Source: CAZHOV01 sp964534315 (GTDB lineage Bacteria > Bacteroidota > Bacteroidia > Chitinophagales > Saprospiraceae). Taken from it: a stretch of 20,141 nt of DNA. The stretch spans positions 1-20,141 of the forward strand of contig CAZHOV010000110.1 of the NCBI GenBank assembly GCA_964534315.1, in the 5' to 3' direction. Position numbers and translations under genes: made by a program. Position 1 is the first letter of the stretch, and each line of letters opens with the position of its first letter. Positions 14,463 to 20,141 of this stretch are shown piece by piece. The notes under the pieces are model-generated. The model was given only the letters and a program-made list of their open reading frames with translations. It was not told the origin of the DNA and made no database searches.

Positions 14463-15539
14463 TTATTTTTTCTTTAAGCGCAGGTCCAGTCGTAAGGAGA
14501 TAACGTGAGAGTAGGTTTCGTTGACTTGATCACCGATGTCCGTAAAGGCATAATCGATGTAAAGTTTCAGGATCTTAAGCCCTACTCCGAAGTTAGGCTG
14601 GACGGTCCAGAATTCGCGTTCAAATTCGCGGTCTTGCTGTACGTTGTTGATCCCGCCCCGCAGGAAGATAAATTTCTTGTAATTCAGCTCTAAACCCAGC
14701 GAAGGGCTCAGGCTAAAGGTACTAGCCTGGAGCAGGGTATTTCGTTGTCCATCGGTGGTCAAGATCCCGTTTACCTCGGCCATCAGTCCGATGTCTTTAA
14801 AGTCGTGATAAAAAGCGGTACCAAAGACAAACTGCGGTTTGGTCAGTTCAACAGAATTGATAGGCAATTCATTGCCGGTCGCCTGCAGTTGGTCCTCTTC
14901 TTCATCCGTCAGGCTAAACGACCATGCGTTAAACGTATTGGTCACATCTTTAGCTACCACCCCAAAGCTCCATTTAGGCAGTCGGTATTGCAGTCCTGCA
15001 TCCAGTCCAAACCCCCAGGAGTTGGCAAAGGAGCCGATTTGGCGGTAGATCACTTTCACATTACCACCCACATGAAGTTTCCCCTTTTTGGTCTTCAGGT
15101 CTTGGGCATAGCTAAGCAGGAACGCATAATCAGCCGCCGAGAATTCGACGATATTGTCGTAGTTCACTGTACCGTCATCCTCATAGAGGCTAAGCGTATT
15201 CGGAATACCATCGATCCCAAAGCGGATCGCCGTGATGCCGATCTTTCGCTGGTTATTATCCACCGGTATCAGTGCGCCCAGGAAGTCATATTTCCCGATC
15301 CCCGCAAACCATTCCGCGTGCATCGCCCCGATCTGTATCCCATCTTCCAGGGAAGACGCTGCCAGTCCCGCCGGATTCCAGTACCCCGCCGTCACATCAT
15401 CCACACTCGCCACTACCGAGCCGCCCAATGCATGCGCCTTTGCTCCGACGCCGATCGCGAGAAATTCGTTGCTATATTTCTGCGCCATCAGTACAGAAGA
15501 GCCGGCCGCCAGCAAAATAAATAGTAAAAGCTTTTTCAT
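14463..15539 (-). CDS. PorV/PorQ-family outer-membrane beta-barrel protein, paralogue B
   Basis: A 358-residue barrel protein. The frame is open further upstream to 15668, but the ATG at 15539 is the proper start because it begins MKKLLLFILLAAGSSVLMAQ, a clear signal peptide, and the upstream part is encoded partly by the octamer array. After cleavage comes KYSNEFLAIGVGAKAHALGG and TAGYWNPAGLA, nearly the same as paralogue A. Strands such as AADYAFLLSYAQDLKTKKG, GNVKVIYRQIGSFANSWGFG and NTFNAWSFSLTDEEEDQL match paralogue A closely. As first gene of the pair it carries the promoter, somewhere in 15540-15630 between its start and the octamer array. A neighbour that would define a type IX secretion role is absent. 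Confidence 0.87.
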   Translation of the reverse strand: MKKLLLFILLAAGSSVLMAQKYSNEFLAIGVGAKAHALGGSVVASVDDVTAGYWNPAGLAASSLEDGIQIGAMHAEWFAGIGKYDFLGALIPVDNNQRKIGITAIRFGIDGIPNTLSLYEDDGTVNYDNIVEFSAADYAFLLSYAQDLKTKKGKLHVGGNVKVIYRQIGSFANSWGFGLDAGLQYRLPKWSFGVVAKDVTNTFNAWSFSLTDEEEDQLQATGNELPINSVELTKPQFVFGTAFYHDFKDIGLMAEVNGILTTDGQRNTLLQASTFSLSPSLGLELNYKKFIFLRGGINNVQQDREFEREFWTVQPNFGVGLKILKLYIDYAFTDIGDQVNETYSHVISLRLDLRLKKK

Positions 15540-15629
15540 ATTCCGCAAAAGTAAGGTTAAACCATCAAACGATAAAGAAACAACGAGAAATAATCCCAAG
15601 CATTGTAAAATGTGGCGAAGGAATTTGTC

Positions 15630-15861
15630 GGGGGAACGGTATAACGGTACAGCGGTACAGCGGTTCAACGGTTCAACGGTTCAACGGTTCAACGGTTCAG
15701 GGGTACAAGGGTATAACGGTTCAGGGGTACAAGGGTACAAGGGTATAACGGTACAAGGGTACAAGGGTACAACGGGGGAACCGTTAAACCCCTATACCGT
15801 TGCGCCGCTTAGCCGTTGAACCCCTGAACCCCTGAACCCCTGAACCGTTGAACCGCTAAAC
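15630..15861. repeat. Phased octamer array, 29 units, at the methyltransferase stop
   Basis: Twenty-nine consecutive 8-bp units keep register. The first nineteen on the plus strand are of the type GGTTCAAC, GGTACAAG, GGTATAAC, GGTTCAGG and GGTACAGC, with GGGGGAAC at both ends of this block. The last ten are CGTTGAAC, CCCTGAAC, CGTTAAAC, CGCTAAAC and similar, which is the reverse-complement type. The two halves could pair into one long hairpin. The methyltransferase stop (15856-15858) lies in the last unit, CGCTAAAC. Units of both orders are mixed, suggesting repeated duplication and exchange of blocks. Confidence 0.93.
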
Positions 15862-16656
15862 CCTCATCTTCAACCCAAACACATGCGGCAGCTTCACCGG
15901 GAAGCCTTTAATATGGTATCGGCCCGGTTCGACCTCTTCGAGGTTGGGGAAGCAGTTGTAGGGGGAGAAGGGGTATTCGCGGAAGGACTCTAGCTGGAGG
16001 CCTTGGTTGAGTAGGGCAGAAAGGATTTCGTCGAAACTATGTTGCCAGAAATACTCCTTGTGGGTGAGGGTGGCGTCGGGGGCGGCGTAGGTCCCTTCGA
16101 TGATTTCCTCGTAAGGTTCGCCCTGATTGAAGTAGGCATATTCGATGCGGAGCGAATCGAAGTCGAACAGGTAGAGCACCGGATGGAATTCGGCGATGTA
16201 GAAAAAGCCGCCCGGTTTTAGGCTGTCGGCCACCACTTTAGCCCAGGCGTCGAGATCGGACAGCCAGGCCAGCACGCCGTAGGAAGAGAAGACAATATCA
16301 AATTGCTCCTCCAGATGTTGGCGCGTATCATAGACATTGGAGCAGATAAAGCGGGCGTTGAGTCCCAGCTCCTGATTCAGTTCCCGCGCCAGCTCGATAG
16401 CTTTAGAGGAGAGGTCCACTCCGGTCACCTGCGCTCCCATCCGCGCCCAGGACAGGGAGTCTTGTCCGAAGTGGCACATCAGGTGCAGCATGGATTTGTT
16501 TTTCACGAGGTGTCCGATCTCGTCCAGTTCGATTTCTTTGAGCGAGGTATTGCCTTTTTTAAACCCTTCCAGATCGTAAAATTCCGAGGTTTTATGTGCA
16601 TCTACTTTTTGATCCCAAAGCGCTTGATTGACGTTAAAGTATTTTTGGTATTTCAT
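15856..16656 (-). CDS. Class I SAM-dependent methyltransferase
   Basis: A 266-residue Rossmann-fold methyltransferase. The SAM-binding motif I is degenerate (LHLMCHFGQDSLSWARMG, about 57-74, with CHFGQDS where GxGxG is usual) and is followed by the acidic end of strand 2, VTGVDLSSKAI (D81). Further features are FICSNVYDTRQHLEEQFDIVFSSYGVLAWL and KPGGFFYIAEFHP, motifs of small-molecule methyltransferases of the UbiE/ubiquinone-like type. The C-terminal third (YFWQHSFDEILSALLNQGLQL, SPYNCFPNLEEVEPGRYHIKG) resembles other class I methyltransferases of unknown substrate. The stop is inside the octamer array. A short octamer run GAGTTGTT (16660-16683) sits right in front of the start. The substrate cannot be told from the neighbours. 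Confidence 0.87.
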   Translation of the reverse strand: MKYQKYFNVNQALWDQKVDAHKTSEFYDLEGFKKGNTSLKEIELDEIGHLVKNKSMLHLMCHFGQDSLSWARMGAQVTGVDLSSKAIELARELNQELGLNARFICSNVYDTRQHLEEQFDIVFSSYGVLAWLSDLDAWAKVVADSLKPGGFFYIAEFHPVLYLFDFDSLRIEYAYFNQGEPYEEIIEGTYAAPDATLTHKEYFWQHSFDEILSALLNQGLQLESFREYPFSPYNCFPNLEEVEPGRYHIKGFPVKLPHVFGLKMRV

Positions 16657-16659
16657 TTT

Positions 16660-16691
16660 GAGTTGTTGAGTTGTTGAGTTGTTGACTCGAT
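16660..16691. repeat. Octamer run upstream of the methyltransferase gene
   Basis: Three exact copies of GAGTTGTT and a partial GACTCGAT begin four bases upstream of the methyltransferase ATG (16654-16656 on the plus strand). It is an 8-bp periodicity again, here on the 5' side of the gene. Confidence 0.8.
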
Positions 16692-17289
16692 AAAGATAGG
16701 GTTAAAAAATAGAAAATATGAAGTATGAATTAGGTGTCTAGGATTGAAATACAGGTATTCAGCCCTACAGGCTGAGTGTAGTGGGGTCGTTTTAACCAGG
16801 AGTGCTGCCTCTGGTTGTGGAGGGATTAGTCCTTCAGACTAAAGGGAGTAGGAGGAAGATTGATTTGCATAGATTGATATTATTAGCTTAACCGAATCTC
16901 TTTAAGGAGGAAATAGTTGTACGCCCTTTCTCCAGGAGAGGCGATATGCGCTAAAAAGTGGTGACTGCACTGGATTTTTTTAATCCCAAGGGATTGAATG
17001 TGTATAGCCCCCAATGATAATTGGGGGTATAAAAAACGGGAGCGTTTCAACCCTTTCGGGGTTGAATTAATGGCACAGCCTCGGGGACTATTCAACCCCT
17101 GGCCGGGGTTGTCAGGTTGCGTTCTTTACTACCCGGCATTTCATACCGGGCGATACATCTTTTATCCCTGCAGGATAAATCAAGTGATGTCATCTTTTTA
17201 TGACCCAATAATTATAGTATGCCAGGAAGATTGGGGAGAGGCTCACTCATTGAATGGGGAATTGTGTGTATTTCTCGATGAGCAGTAAT
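16692..17289. repeat. Gene-free stretch with nine small hairpins of unrelated stems
   Basis: No convincing gene. Nine short inverted repeats follow each other: CAGCC-CTACA-GGCTG (16760-16774), TTAGTC-CTTCA-GACTAA (16826-16842), CGCC..TCTCC-A-GGAGA-GGCG (16922-16943), AATCCC-AA-GGGATT (16982-16995), CCCCCAAT-GATA-ATTGGGGG (17008-17027), TTCAACCC-TTTCG-GGGTTGAA (17046-17066), CAACCCC-TGGCC-GGGGTTG (17093-17111), CCCGG..CCGGG (17132-17150) and TTTATCC-CTGCA-GGATAAA (17161-17179). Stems differ while several loops are five bases. It may be a relic of palindromic (REP-like) elements. Confidence 0.6.
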
Positions 17290-17310
17290 AATTTAACTCT
17301 TAACCCTTAA
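17290..17310. repeat. Short heptamer array at the stop of the WYL gene
   Basis: On the coding strand the units TTAAGGG, TTAAGAG and TTAAATT follow each other in register. The TAA stop of the WYL gene (17307-17309) is formed by the first unit. This is a three-unit version of the larger arrays. Confidence 0.6.
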
Positions 17311-18356
17311 TCTGCGTCATCCTCATTCAGCTCGATAGCTTTTTGGTGGAGGTCGATCAGTTCATTTCTGAGCCAATCGGGTTGGAGGACTTTCACCGCT
17401 TCGGCGTGGCTGAGGAGGATGGCCCGGAATTCGAAATTGGGGATGAGGTGCAGCTCAAAGACTTTACTGCCGTCGGCATTTTCCCGGATCACTTTTTGGC
17501 TTTTGTGGATCGGCTTAGTTTCGATATAGGGGGTGCGTTGAGCATTGAACAGCAGGTGAATCGTCTCGATCGTGCGATCTTCAGGGCGGGTGATCCCTAC
17601 GACATCCTTGAAGTAGTCGCTACCTTCTACATCCGTATTGGGGCGATAAGGTATTTTTGAGCGTTTAAGTGAATGAATGCGGTCTACACCCATAATAGTG
17701 AATTTATCGGCTTCGTGGTGGTGGACCATGAAAAACCAACGGTGGTTAAAATGTTTCAGGAAATACGGATGCACATTTATGATCTTTGATTCCTTCTGGT
17801 CATCAAAGGCTTGATAATCCAATTCAAGGGCATAGCGGTTTTGGATAGCTTTGTAGATCTTCTTTAAATAGTCGAGCCCTTTGAGCTTGGGATTATAGTC
17901 ATAGATAATGGCAGGGTTATCGAGCACTTCGGGCAGTAGTTTTTTATCAATACCTCCATTCAGTTTTTTGACCAGAGGCAGGAGTTGGTCGAAGTGGGGA
18001 AGGCCGGTGAGCTGGTTCAACAACTCGAGGGCGCCGCGCAACCGGCTGAGATCGGCTTCCGTGATGGGGGCCTGACCGATGTTAAAATCATATTCATAAT
18101 AAATCATGCCTTTCTTTCGGATGATCGGCGCGCCATAACCGGTAGGAGGGGTTGCTCGCATGATTCGGATATCATCCACGAGTTGGCGTTCGCTGAGTTC
18201 GCCTTCTATGCCCATTTCTTTATAGAGCAGTTCTGATATATGGAGGCGAAGCTCCTCAAAAGCCCATCGCCGGAATTTATTGCTGAGGGCCGCGTCGATC
18301 AGTCGATAGCGATAGGCAGCGTTCTTATTTTTTGGCATCTGATTGATTTTTTTCAA
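17307..18356 (-). CDS. WYL-domain transcriptional regulator
   Basis: A 349-residue regulator. The N-terminal part (about 12-90) is a winged-helix-type segment (YRLIDAALSNKFRRWAFEEL, then SERQLVDDIRIMR). The ligand-sensing WYL domain follows, with the signature region VHPYFLKHFNHRWFFMVHHH near 196-215 (WFF in place of WYL). The C-terminal part (FELHLIPNFEFRAILLSHAEAVKVLQPDWL) is the usual WYL extension. WYL proteins respond to nucleic-acid-like or nucleotide ligands and often regulate defence loci. Here it is divergent from the start of a type III-B cas operon with a 228-bp shared upstream region, so control of that operon is a reasonable inference. The stop lies in a short heptamer run. Confidence 0.9.
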   Translation of the reverse strand: MKKINQMPKNKNAAYRYRLIDAALSNKFRRWAFEELRLHISELLYKEMGIEGELSERQLVDDIRIMRATPPTGYGAPIIRKKGMIYYEYDFNIGQAPITEADLSRLRGALELLNQLTGLPHFDQLLPLVKKLNGGIDKKLLPEVLDNPAIIYDYNPKLKGLDYLKKIYKAIQNRYALELDYQAFDDQKESKIINVHPYFLKHFNHRWFFMVHHHEADKFTIMGVDRIHSLKRSKIPYRPNTDVEGSDYFKDVVGITRPEDRTIETIHLLFNAQRTPYIETKPIHKSQKVIRENADGSKVFELHLIPNFEFRAILLSHAEAVKVLQPDWLRNELIDLHQKAIELNEDDAD

Positions 18357-18584
18357 AATTACATCATTTTACGCAGATAGAGCGCCTGATCGGTATTTAA
18401 TTTTGTATAATGATGCAAAAAATGAATTTTTTTGTAACTATTTTGCAATTATTCGTTAAACAAATGATAACATATTATGAGGCTTATTATTTTATATTAT
18501 AGTAACCCTGTAGTTTAATTAACTAAAACTTGACAATACTAACCAATGCGTTAGGTAGTTGCAAATGAAAACTAATATTGCTTT
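18357..18584. promoter_or_regulatory. Divergent upstream region of the WYL regulator and cas6b
   Basis: 228 bp, AT-rich. TAATTTTG at 18398-18405 fits the Bacteroidota -7 box (TAnnTTTG) on the plus strand, but no TTG at the -33 distance is clear. Closer to cas6b, TTGACA (about 18529-18534) followed by TAGTTG is a second weak candidate. This is the expected site for the WYL protein to act if it controls the cas genes. Confidence 0.35.
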
Positions 18585-18989
18585 ATGCCTAAAGTTCGTT
18601 ACTTAAAGGTGCGTTTTGCACAGTGTATTTTTCCATATGACATTCCGAAATTCCGGGCGGCAGTGATTGAAAAGACGGAGCGGATTGCTTCCCTGTTTCA
18701 CAATCACAAGAACGACCAGGAAGTCATTTATCGTTATCCCCTTATACAATATAAAGTTACCCACCGTAAGGCCAGCATCATCTGTCTGGATGCCGGCACC
18801 GACGATATTCACCATTTATTGCAGCATCGCGAGTTGCTGGCGTTCAATCTCAACTTCCGCACCAACGTGTCGCTGTCCGATTATGTGGGGCTGGGAGAGG
18901 GGAGTAGTGTGAGGTTTGGGAGCTTGTTGGAAATCGGAAATCGGAAAGTTGGAAATATGAAGTGGCCCTCCTTCGCCCTATTTGGCTAA
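18585..18989 (+). CDS. cas6: Cas6b-like CRISPR RNA endoribonuclease, apparently missing its middle
   Basis: A 134-residue frame. Residues 1-82 match the N-terminal domain of Cas6b: start VRYLKVRFA, then IPKFRAAVIEK, LFHNH (H39, H41) and YRYPLIQYKV followed by ASIICLDAGTDDIHHLL. The Cas6b nuclease cuts the repeat RNA of the CRISPR transcript, and histidines in this region are catalytic in characterised members. The next part, LAFNLNFRTNVSLSDYVGLG and SSVRFGSLLEI (about 93-115), resembles the extreme C-terminus of Bacteroidota Cas6, which normally lies some 100 residues further on in proteins of about 220 residues. So about 100 residues seem to be deleted in frame. The tail (NRKVGNMKWPSFALFG) comes from a heptamer repeat (TCGGAAA) and a hairpin. 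Function is doubtful. Confidence 0.75.
   Translation: MPKVRYLKVRFAQCIFPYDIPKFRAAVIEKTERIASLFHNHKNDQEVIYRYPLIQYKVTHRKASIICLDAGTDDIHHLLQHRELLAFNLNFRTNVSLSDYVGLGEGSSVRFGSLLEIGNRKVGNMKWPSFALFG
18927..18962. repeat. Heptamer run at the end of cas6b
   Basis: Units TTGGAAA, TCGGAAA, TCGGAAA, then (one base out of register) TTGGAAA and TATGAAG. It is read as part of the cas6b tail. The following 18967-19001 holds an imperfect hairpin CCTCCTTCGCC / GGCGGACGGAGG. From there to the cmr1 start only short A-rich sequence is visible. Confidence 0.65.
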
Positions 18990-19116
18990 GGCGGACGGAG
19001 GAAACGGATAGTCAGAAATACAAAATTGGAAAATCAGATAAATTAAATTATATTTCTATTTTTACTGTGAATGCTGAGTATAGCTATTGTCGTCATCAAA
19101 GAAGATCAAAAAACTA

Positions 19117-20085
19117 ATGATCATGGAGTCTATCACATTTCACTGTAAAGTCATTACGCCGATGTTTTTGGCGGGAGCCGACGGCAGAACGCCGGAACTA
19201 CGGGCACCGAGTATTAAGGGGGCGATGCGGTTTTGGTGGCGGGCGTGTAATGGGCATTTGGGGGTGGAGAGCGAAGTGAGAAAAGAGGATAAAAAAACAA
19301 TCTTGGTCTCAGCAGGGCTAAGGGATCAGGAAATCTCCATTTTTGGTGGTACCGGCGGAACGCAGGGGGAAAGGAGAAGTAGCTTTTCAATAATGGTATC
19401 ACCTGAAGATATTCAGTTCGGTCAGAAAAAGTTAGTGCCGCATAAGGAACGTACGTTTACTTCCGGATGCATCTTGCCGGAGAGTACTTTTCAGGTAAAG
19501 TTGCTTATACCAGAAGACTACAGCGTTCGAACAATAGTACATGGCAGAGAGGAAGATATATTTAATCGTTCCAAGTTGATCGCACTGTTTCAATTATTTG
19601 CTGCCTTAGGAGGTGTCGGTAAACGTGTTCGCAGAGGTATGGGATCATTTGTGATTATGTCTGCTACCTCATCCATAGATGAACTGTTTTCGCTCCAGGA
19701 AATAAATGACTTGAAAAATATTCATCAAGCACTGTCTGTCCTTTCACCTTACTTTATTCTCAAAGAAGAAAACGGTGTTGTGTATCATCAATACTCCGGA
19801 CGAATGGAAAAATACCCATGGATACAAAAAATACAGCTAGGTGAAAACAGCAATAGTTTTTTAAAGGATTTGAGTCAGTTAACGCACGACTTTAAGCAAG
19901 AGTTTGGTAGAAAATATGAAGCCAACATGGGTCACGCATCTCGCGGGCGCTTTGCCTCTCCACTCTTTTTCTCTGTGCTTTCTGAGGATAAAGTGGCTGT
20001 CACTACTTTAAACACCATTCCCAACCGGGATAATCACCTGATAGACCTTAACTTGCAAGCTGAATTTAAAGAACAAATCTTATGA
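19117..20085 (+). CDS. cmr1: Type III-B CRISPR complex RAMP protein Cmr1
   Basis: A RAMP-superfamily protein of 322 residues if started at the ATG at 19117. A second ATG at 19123 is equally good, and a TTG at 19087 would add ten residues. Cmr1 caps the Cmr effector that uses crRNA to bind target RNA and trigger RNA and DNA cleavage and cyclic-oligoadenylate signalling. Near the N-terminus VITPMFLAGADGRTPELRAP and IKGAMRFWWRA give the Cmr1 signature. The glycine-rich RAMP loop appears as LGGVGKRVRRGMGSF about 170 residues in. The gene follows cas6b after about 100 bp and overlaps the next frame by ATGA, so translation is coupled and the operon continues past the window. Length is typical of Cmr1. 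Confidence 0.94.
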   Translation: MIMESITFHCKVITPMFLAGADGRTPELRAPSIKGAMRFWWRACNGHLGVESEVRKEDKKTILVSAGLRDQEISIFGGTGGTQGERRSSFSIMVSPEDIQFGQKKLVPHKERTFTSGCILPESTFQVKLLIPEDYSVRTIVHGREEDIFNRSKLIALFQLFAALGGVGKRVRRGMGSFVIMSATSSIDELFSLQEINDLKNIHQALSVLSPYFILKEENGVVYHQYSGRMEKYPWIQKIQLGENSNSFLKDLSQLTHDFKQEFGRKYEANMGHASRGRFASPLFFSVLSEDKVAVTTLNTIPNRDNHLIDLNLQAEFKEQIL

Positions 20086-20141
20086 ATAAGGTGAACTTTT
20101 CAGGAGAGCAGGCACAATTTAAGCCTGTTGTAAAAGGGCTG
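20082..20141 (+). CDS. Start of the next cas-operon gene, cut by the window end
   Basis: An ATG overlaps the cmr1 stop (ATGA) and opens a frame that runs to the end, giving 20 residues beginning MNKVNFSGEQAQFKP. In Cmr operons cmr2 (cas10) often follows cmr1, but these 20 residues are too few for me to recognise a family. The overlap and strand make it a member of the same operon. Confidence 0.6.
   Translation, partial: MNKVNFSGEQAQFKPVVKGL

Noticed and set aside
14745..15524. A 259-codon plus-strand frame
   Set aside because: Fully antisense to paralogue B, which has a clear signal peptide and family motifs; it is a shadow frame.
15540..15668. N-terminal extension of PorV-like paralogue B
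   Set aside because: The internal Met at 15539 starts a typical signal peptide; the extension runs into repeat sequence and would hide the signal.
15232..15819. A 195-codon plus-strand frame over the PorV-like gene and the octamer array
   Set aside because: It is antisense to the PorV-like paralogue and its repetitive C-terminus is only the translated octamers.
15630..15861. CRISPR array
   Set aside because: The units are 8 bp and directly adjacent, with no spacers and no repeats of 25-40 bp, so it is not a CRISPR despite the nearby cas genes.
16883..17288. Open frames of 70 and 96 codons on both strands of the hairpin region
   Set aside because: They overlap each other and run through several palindromes; their sequences follow the hairpins and show no domain, so they are probably not genes.

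Overview
The window looks like a chromosomal segment of a Bacteroidota bacterium. The reasons are two PorV/PorQ-type outer-membrane proteins of the type IX secretion kind, a Bacteroidota-style Cas6b, Bacteroidota-type lipoproteins and AT-rich spacers with little Shine-Dalgarno signal. A Saprospiria/Chitinophagia-like origin is a guess from style only. No rRNA or tRNA gene and no CRISPR repeat array is visible.

Left part (1-4717): a molybdate uptake operon on the minus strand (modA, modB, then a modC fragment that loses its P-loop and stops after 44 codons near the window edge), divergent from mutS. Centre-left (4981-9416): an XRE-type regulator of the RamB/ScfR-like kind, with a strong palindrome in front of it, converges with a large M16 metallopeptidase lipoprotein. 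Next come a likely MITE (about 9493-9748), a YciO/Sua5-type gene and a MoxR/Mg-chelatase-type ATPase; the last two are separated by a perfect 58-bp palindrome that probably terminates transcription.

Centre-right (12475-16656): a lipoprotein with thrombospondin-type-3-like calcium motifs and two LysM domains, a tandem pair of PorV/PorQ paralogues, and a class I methyltransferase. After a gene-free stretch packed with small unrelated hairpins (16760-17179), a WYL-domain regulator stands divergent from the start of a type III-B CRISPR-Cas (Cmr) operon. That operon begins with a Cas6b that appears to have lost its middle, then Cmr1, then a gene cut off by the window end.

The most unusual pattern is a set of short, degenerate but strictly phased tandem arrays (7-bp units, in one case 8-bp) at the 3' ends of genes: modA, the YciO/Sua5 gene, the LysM gene, the first PorV paralogue, the methyltransferase, and more weakly the WYL gene and cas6b. 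In most of these the stop codon lies inside the first repeat unit. Between the convergent LysM and PorV genes the array changes polarity, so each gene has units in its own direction. As 7 and 8 are not multiples of 3, such arrays place stop codons in all three frames. I know of no described function for them.
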